A DNA stretch of 52,334 nt from Bacillota bacterium (GCA_021811155.1 JAJZPO010000008.1:1-52334); one strand, 5' to 3'; shown: positions 24,368-32,741, counted from the first letter of the stretch. Notes: a model not told the origin generated them from the sequence alone. Program-made: numbers and translations.

Positions 24368-25666
24368 TTAACCCGTTTCAACAGGGGGAGGGTTGTAATT
24401 CCCTGTGGAAGAAGAGCCGCTTCCTCCGGCTGGGGAACCATTACCGTAACCCGGCGATTCCGGGGTAATACTGGCCCCGGGTGACAGGGGCTTGCGGAAC
24501 TCAGGCTTGGCCAGATCAGCTTTGGAGTCCGGGACGTAGTGGCAGCGCTGGCATTTTTGCGCGCTGTGGCAGTTGAAACAAGGAGCTCTGGTCAGCTCGG
24601 TCTGAGCGTTGACCGGGGGACCGTGAATGTGTTTGCCCCGGACAATTACATCATAATGAATGTTTGTCTCGTGGCACCGGTAGCAGTAAGTCTTCGTGGC
24701 GGCGCTGCCGCTGGTGGGCATTCCTTCGTCATGACAGACAAGACAACCCGTTCTGTCAGCGGTGGCCTGGACAATGTGGGTGCGCTTCCAGGAAACCGTA
24801 TGGCTTGGCGGCGGCGTTTTCTTAGTCGAGTGGCATGCGGCGCAAAAAGTGTTCTGCCGGGCATATTTGACAACCGGATCGTCAACAGGGATCCTTGGTT
24901 CAGTTATCGACATTGTTTTTTGATGGCACTTGTCGCACTGTTTAATGTCTGCCTCAGCCATCAACCCGTGCTGCCTGTCGAACATCGGATTTTTATGGCT
25001 TTCAGGTTTCACCAGTTTTGTGTGGCAGGCGCTGCAGTCCTTCAGCTGCGGCCCCGCGTCCTCCTCTTTATGGCAATTAAGACATTCCTCCATGGAGAAC
25101 TTGAGAAAGTCCTGCCGCATATAGGCCTTGCCCACAGGCTCAATCCACTTGTCCCAATTGCCGTCAGCCGTGAAACCCTCTTCACCGATCCGGGCATGGG
25201 CTACGGCTTCATGACATTTTACACAAGGCACCTTGTTGTCCTTGTGCACCTTGTGCGGTATCTTGATATCCCCGCTGGGAGTTACGACCCGGTTCGAAGT
25301 GTGACAGCGTTCACAAACCTCATCCTTTATTGGCACGTCCATGGTAATTGGCGTATACACGCGACCGGTTAAGTGGTCGTACAGCTCTTTGATGGATTCC
25401 ACCTTGTGGACCAGGAATTTGTCCGTTCCCGGCTCGATGTGACAGTCGATGCAATTAATCTGGCTGTGGGCGCTGGCCTTCCAGGTCACGTATTCGGGCA
25501 TCATCTCATGACAGGACCGGCAGAATTGAGGGGTGCTGGTCAGTTGCAGCGCTGTGGCGGTAACAATCAACAGCAGCAGCAGGGTGCCGGACGCAAAGAT
25601 TACTGCCTTTAATTTTCCTTCCTTAGTTGACAGGTCGGGAATAAACTTTTTGAAGAGTTTTGGCAA
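24368..25666 (-). CDS. Membrane-anchored 12-heme c-type cytochrome, cassette C
   Basis: The product (about 432 residues) has one membrane helix (about 20-44), an NapC/NirT-like first part (CRSCHEM, CIDCHIEPG) and twelve CXXCH motifs ending with CFNCH and CQRCH. Unlike the A and B proteins it has a C-terminal tail of about 50 residues rich in Pro, Gly and Ser. The TTG start at 25666 has GAAGGTG just before it and gives an N-terminus (LPKLFKKFIPDLSTKEGKLK) that aligns with cassette B. The longer reading to 25774 has no start context. Expected to move electrons from menaquinol to exported carriers. Confidence 0.9.
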   Translation of the reverse strand: MPKLFKKFIPDLSTKEGKLKAVIFASGTLLLLLIVTATALQLTSTPQFCRSCHEMMPEYVTWKASAHSQINCIDCHIEPGTDKFLVHKVESIKELYDHLTGRVYTPITMDVPIKDEVCERCHTSNRVVTPSGDIKIPHKVHKDNKVPCVKCHEAVAHARIGEEGFTADGNWDKWIEPVGKAYMRQDFLKFSMEECLNCHKEEDAGPQLKDCSACHTKLVKPESHKNPMFDRQHGLMAEADIKQCDKCHQKTMSITEPRIPVDDPVVKYARQNTFCAACHSTKKTPPPSHTVSWKRTHIVQATADRTGCLVCHDEGMPTSGSAATKTYCYRCHETNIHYDVIVRGKHIHGPPVNAQTELTRAPCFNCHSAQKCQRCHYVPDSKADLAKPEFRKPLSPGASITPESPGYGNGSPAGGSGSSSTGNYNPPPVETG

Positions 25667-26312
25667 TTTATCACCTTCTGTCAGCTGCGCGGCAATGGTT
25701 CCGGCTGCCGCAAAGAAACGATTGTTCCAATTTGCACAAAGCCTGCTAAGCCAAGGATTGCCGGAACGCGGCAAACTGCCGAATGCGGACCAGCCGAAAT
25801 TTCAGTATAATGGGTTTCCGGTCGCGAAAGTGAAAATATCCTCACTTAAGTGGAAAATCAGACCAGGGTCAAGAGTTATGCGTCAGGGTAAACTGTCAGG
25901 TCCCGTTTGTTTCCCCTAAGAGTTTCTAGGATGATGTTGTAATTCCTGCCAGAACCTGGGAACAAATTCGGACAAAAGACTCTATGTACCGGCAACAAAG
26001 ACTATATTTCGGTGACAGTTGAGGAGACTATTGGCGAGATGGGTAAATTCTTTCCCAATAAAGTCGAAAGGTTTTGAGTAGGTTTACCTCAAGGGACAGT
26101 CAATGATATCCAAAATATATGCCTGTACCTGCCAGGACATACCGCGGTAAACTCAAAATCCGCCGATGACAGGGGATCTGTCAAATTTGATAAATCAAGG
26201 GTGTATTGTTTTAAAGTTTGCCTAAATATCACTCAAAGGTTAAACTAAGATTAAAGAAGTCTGTATATAATCCAATCGTAGCTGTGAATAACCGCGTTTT
26301 CCGGAGGTATCT
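25667..26312. other. Divergent control region between cassette C and the histidine kinase operon
   Basis: No gene is visible in these 646 bases. A TATAAT at 26266-26271 lies 42 bases before the kinase gene, but its -35 is poor, so activation is likely. Two AAAGTT/AAGGTT half-sites with GTT at 26216 and 26239, 23 bases apart, loosely resemble paired LytTR sites. One near-match to the Spo0A box (AGTCGAA) is at about 26062. Confidence 0.35.
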
Positions 26313-27701
26313 GTGCAAACCAAACCACACCGCAGCCTGCGGCGAGATTGGGAAGTGTATGTGCGCAACGGACTTGTGTACGCCGGCGCAACGCTGATTA
26401 TCCTGGTGGTAAACCTTGGCAGCGGCCTTGTCTGGGAAAGACTGACGGACACAAACATACCTTACCGGGCCTATTGGCTGCTGCTGGTCCTCGCTGTTTT
26501 TTCCGCCATGCTCTATTACCCGCTTGCGCTTGGACTCGCCTCTGTTTTCCGGCGCATACTGCCTTCTTTCCGGGAGAGGACGCTGGAGGCCTTAAAGAGC
26601 TTTTCCGGCAGTCTGTCCGAAGTGCAGCTGGGGGAAAACCTGGCCGCACGGGTGGTGGAAACGCTGGTGGAGAATTTGTACCTGTCCGGCGGGGCGTTGG
26701 TGCGATGTGGAGCTGAGCGGGATGAGGTCTTATATTCGGTAGGATTTTCGGGCACAGACACTGCCTCTGCCATCAACGCCTGGAAGAGTTGTGCTGTAAA
26801 AAAGGAAATAATGCGCTTGGCAGGGTGGATGTTCCTGCCCCTTTCCTGGCAGACCGAAACGGTGGGGGTAATCATCCTGCGCGCAAGGGAAACGCGTTCC
26901 CTGCGCCGGCAGGAAATTGAGATTATAGACAGCCTTGCCTCCCAGGCCGCAGTGGCTATCCGCAACAGGGAACTGTACGAGGATTTGCTGCGGGCCAATG
27001 CTTTGACCACCCGGGCGGAAAGACTGGCCTCTTTAGGGGTTCTCACGGCAGGCATTGCGCACGAAATCCGCAACGGCCTGCATGGACTGCAGGGGTTTGC
27101 GGACCTGTTGGAAGAGGGGACCAGGGACCGGGAAGACCTGAACCGCCTGGCGAAAGGCATTATCTCAGACGCCGACCGGCTTTCCCGCATGTTGAATAAT
27201 TTCCTGCTTTTTGCCCGTAAACCCGAACTTAATCCGGAGCAAGTGAATCTCAAGGAAATTCTCACCACCTCAGCAGGGATTGTCCAGCGCTTGCCCCAGG
27301 CCAAAGGGATTGCAGTTGAGTTTGAATTTGCGGCAGGGGAGAGGATATTTTGGGGGGACAAGGACAAACTTTATCAGGTTTTTCTTAATCTGCTGATAAA
27401 CGCCGCAGAGGCGGCAGGGACCACCAGGATCAGGGTGCAGCTAAAGTTTTTGCCGCATGGGGCGGAAGTTATGATTGCTGATAATGGGGAAGGTATTGCT
27501 GTCAAGGACAGGGAGAGGGTTTTTGATCCCTTTTTCACCAGCAAACCTGCCGGAACAGGCCTCGGATTGTCCATAGTCCACCAGATAGTGCAGGAACATG
27601 GCGGCTATGTGGATTTTGCAGACGGCGCTGAGGGAACAAGCGTAACAGTTCATTTGCCGGACAGAAAGGAGAATGCCAGTGAGGGTGGTAATCGCGGATG
27701 A
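26313..27701 (+). CDS. Sensor histidine kinase (two membrane helices, GAF-like domain)
   Basis: The 462-residue product has two membrane helices (about 15-37 and 52-74). A GAF-like sensory region follows (about 105-215, with GALVRCGAERDEVLYSVGFS and ending SLASQAAVAIRNRELYE). Next come the phospho-acceptor domain (GVLTAGIAHEIRNG, His about 249) and the ATPase domain (N-box NLLINAAEAA, DNGEGI, GTGLGLSIV). The architecture is like NtrB/ZraS-type kinases. GTG start with CCGGAGG. The LytTR regulator overlaps its end. Its position between cassettes C and D suggests control of cytochrome genes by a redox or membrane signal (inference). Confidence 0.9.
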   Translation: MQTKPHRSLRRDWEVYVRNGLVYAGATLIILVVNLGSGLVWERLTDTNIPYRAYWLLLVLAVFSAMLYYPLALGLASVFRRILPSFRERTLEALKSFSGSLSEVQLGENLAARVVETLVENLYLSGGALVRCGAERDEVLYSVGFSGTDTASAINAWKSCAVKKEIMRLAGWMFLPLSWQTETVGVIILRARETRSLRRQEIEIIDSLASQAAVAIRNRELYEDLLRANALTTRAERLASLGVLTAGIAHEIRNGLHGLQGFADLLEEGTRDREDLNRLAKGIISDADRLSRMLNNFLLFARKPELNPEQVNLKEILTTSAGIVQRLPQAKGIAVEFEFAAGERIFWGDKDKLYQVFLNLLINAAEAAGTTRIRVQLKFLPHGAEVMIADNGEGIAVKDRERVFDPFFTSKPAGTGLGLSIVHQIVQEHGGYVDFADGAEGTSVTVHLPDRKENASEGGNRG

Positions 27702-28419
27702 TGAGCCCAGGGCCAGGGAGTTCTTACAGCTGGTATTGGAGAAAATCCCCGGGGTGGAGGTAGTGGGGCAGGCCGGGAACGGCAGCCAGGCGGTGCAGCT
27801 GGCCCGTGACCTGGCGCCGGACTTAATGTTTTTGGACATCCGGATGCCTGAGCTTGACGGATTGGCTGCGGCGCGGGAGCTGGCGCAGCTTTCTGCGCCG
27901 CCCCGGGTAGTGTTTGTGACCGCCTACGACCAGTATGCATTAGAAGCTTTTAAAGTCCAGGCCCTGGACTATCTGGTAAAACCTTTTAAGGCCGAAGCTG
28001 TGAGGGAAACAATTGAACGTTTCAGACAGGAAGCATCGCGCGGCAACGGCGTGGACATGGAGAGAGTGCTGAGCATCCTGAAGCGGGGAAGACACGCTAA
28101 AATTCCCCTGCCGGTGGAAGGGGGCAACACAATTTTGCTGGACCCCCGGGACATCCACTATATTGAACGCAGAGGACTGGATGTCGTGGTTAAGACGGCC
28201 AAAAAGGTTTACACCACCAACATTAATCTGAAGGACTTTGAACAGAGACTGGACCCCCTGGACTTTTTCCGCTGCCACAAAGGCTATATCGTCAGATTGG
28301 AATTAATAGAGGAAGTTATTCATTCGGGCAGGACTTTCGAACTTCTGCTGAGTACCGGGGACAGGATTCTTTTGAGCCGGGAAAAGGAAAAACAGCTCCG
28401 CAGGTTATACAGCTTTTAG
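27679..28419 (+). CDS. LytTR-family response regulator
   Basis: The 246-residue regulator has a receiver domain (about 1-120: acidic pair D7 D8, phospho-acceptor Asp about 53 in LMFLDIRMPE, Lys in DYLVKPFK). A LytTR DNA-binding domain follows (about 140-245: IHYIERRGLDVVV, FFRCHKGYIVRLELIEEV). GTG 27679 is chosen because AAGGAG sits seven bases upstream; ATG 27673 would be only one base from it. It overlaps the kinase gene by 23 bases, so the two form a translationally coupled pair. LytTR paired with an NtrB-like rather than a LytS-like kinase is somewhat unusual. Probable targets are the flanking cytochrome cassettes. Confidence 0.92.
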   Translation: MRVVIADDEPRAREFLQLVLEKIPGVEVVGQAGNGSQAVQLARDLAPDLMFLDIRMPELDGLAAARELAQLSAPPRVVFVTAYDQYALEAFKVQALDYLVKPFKAEAVRETIERFRQEASRGNGVDMERVLSILKRGRHAKIPLPVEGGNTILLDPRDIHYIERRGLDVVVKTAKKVYTTNINLKDFEQRLDPLDFFRCHKGYIVRLELIEEVIHSGRTFELLLSTGDRILLSREKEKQLRRLYSF

Positions 28420-28472
28420 GACGTAAGGGCAAGAATCTTGAAGCTCTCCATTTCAATGGAGAGTAGTTCACA

Positions 28473-28507
28473 GGCTGGTGACAATTCGCTTGTCACCAGC
28501 CTTTTTC
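28473..28507 (+). terminator. Rho-independent terminator of the two-component operon
   Basis: GGCTGGTGAC / GTCACCAGCC stem followed by TTTTTCTT. A second small hairpin (CTCTCCATT / AATGGAGAG) precedes it. Confidence 0.92.
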
Positions 28508-28512
28508 TTGTA

Positions 28513-28608
28513 CCTCAGGAAAGTATATACTCGGCAACTTTTGCCGAGTATATCGAACACGGGCACTAAAACGCGCGCGCTGAGGAAAAACGAAGCGCGC
28601 GTTTCTTG
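28513..28608 (+). repeat. Structured repeat, short copy 3
   Basis: TATACTCGGC / GCCGAGTATA hairpin, CGAACACGGGCAC linker, then AACGCGCGC / GCGCGCGTT hairpin with the GAGGAAAAACGA loop. It lacks the middle part of the long copies. It starts directly after a terminator, as copy 2 does. Confidence 0.85.
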
Positions 28609-28702
28609 TGGGGGAGTCGGTTTATGGCAACTTTAGTCGAACGGGTAAATTTGTTGCACATACAGGCAGGATTGCTGCGCGAAGTGGTAGAATAGCTAAA
28701 TA

Positions 28703-28761
28703 TCGTTCGGGCCTGCATGGCTTCGCTTTCGGTTCGCGCCGGCTAAGCCTCGCCCCGATAG
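28703..28761 (+). promoter_or_regulatory. Structured leader before cassette D
   Basis: Nested pairs ATCG/CGAT, GGGC/GCCC and GGCTT/AAGCC enclose a small CGC...GCG loop. No known riboswitch is recognised. The rest of 28609-28804 shows no gene. Confidence 0.3.
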
Positions 28762-28804
28762 TGAATAAATTTACAAATAATTAAACTAATTGCGGGTGAA
28801 AGCA

Positions 28805-29479
28805 GTGAGCAGTGAAATCAGTACAATTGACCCGGAAAAAAAGGGAGTCAGGGCAAAGGAGAAGGTAGTCAGCCCTCTGGCTGCGGCAACTGTCATAATA
28901 ATCACTGTGGCGGCGCTCCTGACCGCCGGGGCTTTTGTCGGGTACAAATTCTTTTGGAACATCTATGACAAGGACAGTAAGGTCGCGCATGACTTTAAGG
29001 CGGCCACGGCCAGGGTAAACGCGAACCCCAACGATCCCGGGTCCCGTCTGGCCCTGGGGTGGAGCTACGCGCAGCAGGGCGAGCTGGACAAAGCCATGGA
29101 ACAATACCAGGATGCCTTAGAACTGGAGCCGGATAACATTGTTGCCAGATACAACATCGCCCTGGTGAAGATTGCCCAAAAGGATTTGCAGGGGGCCAGA
29201 GCAGACCTGGAAGGGTTAAGAAAGGACACACCTGAGTATCTGGCGGCCCGCGCCACCCTGGGAAAAGTGTACCGGGAATTGGGCGACTGCCAGCTGTCTG
29301 CCCAGGAGTTGGAACTGGTTGCAAGCACGGACGGCGGCAATGCGGACATCCTGTTTGAACTGGGAAAGACCTATGAGAAGATGGGGGATAAGGCCAAGGC
29401 TAAAAGCGCATATCAAAAAGCTTTGAGCTTTGCCCCGGGCGATACGGGTATCCAGGCGGCTTTGGCGGCGCTGAACTGA
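28805..29479 (+). CDS. Membrane-anchored tetratricopeptide repeat protein, cassette D
   Basis: The 224-residue product has a charged N-terminal tail (about 1-25, Lys/Glu rich), a membrane helix (about 27-48) and TPR units (about 70-220: GELDKAMEQYQDALELEPDN, AKSAYQKALSFAPGDT). GTG 28805 with GGGTG is preferred over TTG 28790. It keeps the FKFFWNIYDKDSKVAHDFK linker after the helix, like FFWNRYDTGSKLEREFK in cassette A, which ties it to the same family. It is the first gene of cassette D, which has no 12-heme gene. Confidence 0.88.
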   Translation: MSSEISTIDPEKKGVRAKEKVVSPLAAATVIIITVAALLTAGAFVGYKFFWNIYDKDSKVAHDFKAATARVNANPNDPGSRLALGWSYAQQGELDKAMEQYQDALELEPDNIVARYNIALVKIAQKDLQGARADLEGLRKDTPEYLAARATLGKVYRELGDCQLSAQELELVASTDGGNADILFELGKTYEKMGDKAKAKSAYQKALSFAPGDTGIQAALAALN

Positions 29480-29566
29480 AAACCAGACCAGACAGAAGGG
29501 AGTGTGCGGCCCGGGTTTCTGCAAGCCTGCCGCCGGTACGGCATTACGGGGACCTGGCAAGGACTA

Positions 29567-30511
29567 ATGAAGCTTAAGAAGTTGGTAATGGTCGTTTTGC
29601 TGATTGTTTTAACCAGCCTGTTGGCGTTTGGCTACTTTTACTTCATCAGGCAGGATCCGCTGGAAACTGTAAAAGGCATTAACCCCGCGGTTAAGTTAAA
29701 TAAGCCGCCCAAGTTTCTTTACGCCATCAACAGCGAGCCCGCTCACCCCCTGGACAGACCGGCTGCTGTAATGGTGGTCAATCAAAGGATTTATGTCTCA
29801 GACGTCGGCAAAGGGCTGGTGGCGGTTTATGACTACAACGGCAAATTTGAGAGCTACCTGAGGCCGGGCACAAGAAATTTTGCCTCGCCCTACGGCCTGG
29901 CTTCGGATGGGAAAAACCTTTATGTAGCTGATCCCGGTCTGCACCAGATATTTGTGTTTGATGCAAACGGCAAATATCTCCGAACATTTGAACCGCAGGG
30001 AGTGCGGTTAGGGGCCCCGGGCGCCATGCTGTTTCATCAGGACAGGCTTTATGTCAGTGACCAGCCGGTTCACAAGGTGTATGCTTTTGCCCCCTCGGGC
30101 GCTTTGCTGCAGTCGTACGGCTCGCAGGGCCACGGGGAGGGGCAGCTCTACTTTCCCCATGGCATAGCAGTGGACGAAGGTGGCAAGGTTTATGTGGCTG
30201 ACTCAGGCAATGACCGGATCGAAGTCTATAATTCCGACGGTTCCAGCGCCGGAGCCATAGGAGGAGATCAGATGTCCACTCCCAGGGGGCTGTTTTGCGA
30301 CCGCAAGGGGAATTTTTGGCTAGTAGCCGGTATGGCTAACAGGGTTTTTGTGTACGGCAGCGACAGCAAGAAAGTACTGGAATTTGGGAACTACGGCCCG
30401 GATTATGGGCAGATTTCTCTGCCAAACGGGATTTTTCTGGACAAGTCCGGCCGGCTCTACATCACCGAAATGGGCAATTCCAGGGTTTCAGTCTTCAGTC
30501 TCAATGATTGA
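29567..30511 (+). CDS. Membrane-anchored NHL-repeat beta-propeller protein, cassette D
   Basis: The product (about 314 residues) starts MKLKKLVMVVLLIVLTSLLA, a signal anchor, and then has about six NHL repeats, for example VADSGNDRIEVYNSDGSSAG and ITEMGNSRVSVFSLND at the end. It lacks the basic, Pro-rich cytoplasmic tail of the A-C copies. ATG 29567 with AAGGA five bases upstream is chosen over an upstream in-frame GTG at 29504. Most divergent of the four NHL proteins. Presumed docking protein. Confidence 0.88.
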   Translation: MKLKKLVMVVLLIVLTSLLAFGYFYFIRQDPLETVKGINPAVKLNKPPKFLYAINSEPAHPLDRPAAVMVVNQRIYVSDVGKGLVAVYDYNGKFESYLRPGTRNFASPYGLASDGKNLYVADPGLHQIFVFDANGKYLRTFEPQGVRLGAPGAMLFHQDRLYVSDQPVHKVYAFAPSGALLQSYGSQGHGEGQLYFPHGIAVDEGGKVYVADSGNDRIEVYNSDGSSAGAIGGDQMSTPRGLFCDRKGNFWLVAGMANRVFVYGSDSKKVLEFGNYGPDYGQISLPNGIFLDKSGRLYITEMGNSRVSVFSLND

Positions 30512-30552
30512 AGCGAGGGTTTTGTAAAGTTTGACCGTGAAAGGAGGTGAAA

Positions 30553-30570
30553 ATGATTGAATTCAGTTAG
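30553..30570 (+). CDS. Possible five-residue leader peptide (MIEFS)
   Basis: A perfect AAAGGAGGTG ribosome binding site is followed by ATG ATT GAA TTC AGT TAG, 26 bases before the cytochrome start. The strong site with an immediate stop suggests a translational coupling or attenuation role. Confidence 0.35.
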   Translation: MIEFS

Positions 30571-30595
30571 CGCGCAAAGCAAGAGGCACTCCGCT

Positions 30596-31999
30596 ATGAG
30601 CAAGGTTTGGCTCATTGTTGGCAAGAGGCGCCCCTGTTTGAGGAGGGTTTGCCTTATGATTGGCTTAAGCGTCGCCTTGATGATGTTCCTTGGCAGCGCG
30701 GCCTTGGCTGCAACCAATAATCCCCACGGCAACTACACTGCAAACACCAATGCGTGCGCCATGTGCCACAAAACCCATACGGCTTCCTCCCCAAGGCTAT
30801 TGGGCTTTCAAGCGACATACGCCGGCAGCGAGTCATCACCGAATGAGACATACAAGATTTGCCTGTACTGTCATGGTACTGCAGCTTCCGGCAGTATCTA
30901 CAACATACAGGATGGCATAATTGAAGAGGGTACCAATGTCTGGGCGACGCCCGGAGGCGGCATGGAGAAGATGACCGGCATTGAAGGTCCAAATTCCCTG
31001 GTAAGTACGCCGCCCACGGCGACGGTGACTTCCAAGCACAAGGTTGCCGGCGCCACTGCAGACCAAAGCATCCCCGGGGCCGCCACTATGGGAACAGGCA
31101 TACTCTTTACCTGCAGCAGCTGCCACGACCCTCATGGAACATCCAACAGCAGGCAGTTAAGGGATACCATTACCGTGGTAGGAATAGGGGGCAGCGGGAC
31201 CAAGACTACCAGCGCCACCGGTGTCCAGGTGACTATCTCGAGTCAGGGAACCAATGAGGTTACAACATGGAATAGCGCCATCAACAATTTCTGCGGCGCC
31301 TGTCATGCTGACTACAATGCACAGACCGCCGGGAGCGGCAATACTCCCACCGACGCCGCCAATTATTACACCGCCGGAAAATACAGGCACCAGGTGGGGA
31401 TGGCCCCGAATGCTGGCATTAACAGCGCCAGGTTCAACTTAGATTACAATGCTCTGCCCCTGAGCAGCGACGGTAACTTGATAACCTGCATGACTTGTCA
31501 TATGGCCCATGGCACCACGGCCACAGTTACCAATTATGCTCCTCCCACGGGTGTTTCGCCGGCTACCCTCTTGCGCATGGATGAGCGGGGCGCATGCGAA
31601 AACTGCCACCGCAAAACCCCATCCACTACTGCAGCCACGGTTGCCGGGGTGAGTCTCAGCAGCGACAAGCTGTACCTGACTGTAACCTTCGACCAGTACA
31701 TGCTGGCCCAGCCTTCCGGCAGTCCTGTGCTTGGGAATTCAGCGCTCAATCTGGCCAATTACGCGCTGTATAATGGAAGCGGCACACTGATTCCTGCGGC
31801 CAACTGGCAGACTACCGGCACCACGCTGGCATCAATTCAGCCCTCCGGGGACAGGCTTGGCAAAGTCGTGACCATCGGACCGATTAAAACCAATCTGGGG
31901 ACTTCGGGAGCCAACTGGAAAGTGGTTGTTACCAATGTCAACGACTTAAACGCCAAACCGATGAGCACTACCGCCAACTTTGGAACCTTTTCCTATTAA
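30596..31999 (+). CDS. Secreted hexaheme c-type cytochrome with C-terminal beta domain, cassette D
   Basis: The product (about 467 residues) has a long basic n-region (KRRPCLRR), a hydrophobic core and a SAALA cleavage site. Six CXXCH motifs follow: CAMCHKTH, CLYCH, CSSCHDPH, CGACH, CMTCHMAH and CENCH. The beta insert between haems 3 and 4 is much shorter than in A-C. An Ig-like domain of about 115 residues is added after the last haem (VAGVSLSSDKLYLTVTFDQY to the end). ATG 30596 keeps the basic n-region; ATG 30656 with GAGGAGG is an alternative. The extra domain may bind the cell wall or a partner. The gene ends at a strong terminator. Confidence 0.85.
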   Translation: MSKVWLIVGKRRPCLRRVCLMIGLSVALMMFLGSAALAATNNPHGNYTANTNACAMCHKTHTASSPRLLGFQATYAGSESSPNETYKICLYCHGTAASGSIYNIQDGIIEEGTNVWATPGGGMEKMTGIEGPNSLVSTPPTATVTSKHKVAGATADQSIPGAATMGTGILFTCSSCHDPHGTSNSRQLRDTITVVGIGGSGTKTTSATGVQVTISSQGTNEVTTWNSAINNFCGACHADYNAQTAGSGNTPTDAANYYTAGKYRHQVGMAPNAGINSARFNLDYNALPLSSDGNLITCMTCHMAHGTTATVTNYAPPTGVSPATLLRMDERGACENCHRKTPSTTAATVAGVSLSSDKLYLTVTFDQYMLAQPSGSPVLGNSALNLANYALYNGSGTLIPAANWQTTGTTLASIQPSGDRLGKVVTIGPIKTNLGTSGANWKVVVTNVNDLNAKPMSTTANFGTFSY

Positions 32000-32016
32000 A
32001 TCTTTGCTTCTTGCGC

Positions 32017-32054
32017 TCTCAGGCGACGGCCTTGCCGCCGCCTGAGTTATTTTT
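32017..32054 (+). terminator. Rho-independent terminator of cassette D
   Basis: CTCAGGCGACGGC / GCCGCCGCCTGAG stem followed by TTATTTTTG. Confidence 0.92.
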
Positions 32055-32168
32055 GTTCTTGGGAAATCTTTTAGCATAACAAGGACAAGGCCCGCATAGA
32101 TTCTTATAACAAACATTGCCGGATGATGGAAGATTATGTTAATCAAATTCCTGAAAGGAGAGAGGATA

Positions 32169-32723
32169 ATGGTGCGGCGGGTCTATGTCATTAACCGCAG
32201 GATTTTAGGTCTGGTAGGTTTGGCAGTGGTGCTGGCGGCGGCAGGGGTGGTTGCCTGGCAGTTGCTGTGGAGCGGGAAAAACCAGGCTGCGTTTTCCCAG
32301 CGGAATACCCCGGAGATTACGGTATCCTCCATTGCCCTGGAACCGAAAACCGTGGTTCGGGACTTGACTTACGAAGGAATTGTTTTTCCGATGAACCAGC
32401 TGTTTAAGGGCAAAGAGTTTACGGCCGTTGTCAGCTTCAAGAACAGCAGCGACAAGGTTTTGAAGGAAATTCCGGTGCAGGTGGTTTTGTCCGTAGAAGG
32501 CAAAACCCCGCTTACCAGGAGCGGCAAGATAAAGGAGATCCCTCCCGGCGGGGTAGTCACCCTCAACTTTGCCAAGTTTTCTGTGCTCGGGGACGCCAAG
32601 GGCAAGGATGTAAAGGCAGGCCTGCACCAACTGCAAGTAAAAGTACTCCCGAATCCGGCCGGAGGTGTGGAACTGGCCAACGAGCAGGCGATGATGTTCT
32701 TTGTGGACAGCAAAGTGAAGTAG
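32169..32723 (+). CDS. Membrane-anchored protein with a CARDB-like beta-sandwich domain
   Basis: The 184-residue product has a basic N-terminus, a membrane anchor (about 14-36) and an extracytoplasmic beta domain (about 55-184). The pattern FTAVVSFKNSSDKVLKEIPV and PPGGVVTLNF is typical of CARDB-like adhesion modules. ATG 32169 has AGGAGAGAGG upstream. It contains no haem motifs. It follows cassette D after a terminator and may be an accessory surface protein. No specific function can be assigned. Confidence 0.7.
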   Translation: MVRRVYVINRRILGLVGLAVVLAAAGVVAWQLLWSGKNQAAFSQRNTPEITVSSIALEPKTVVRDLTYEGIVFPMNQLFKGKEFTAVVSFKNSSDKVLKEIPVQVVLSVEGKTPLTRSGKIKEIPPGGVVTLNFAKFSVLGDAKGKDVKAGLHQLQVKVLPNPAGGVELANEQAMMFFVDSKVK

Positions 32724-32741
32724 TTTTTGGCGCTACTTTGG

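Noticed and set aside
28703-28761. tRNA-like fold
   Set aside because: The nested stems do not give a cloverleaf, and no T-loop or CCA-like end is present.
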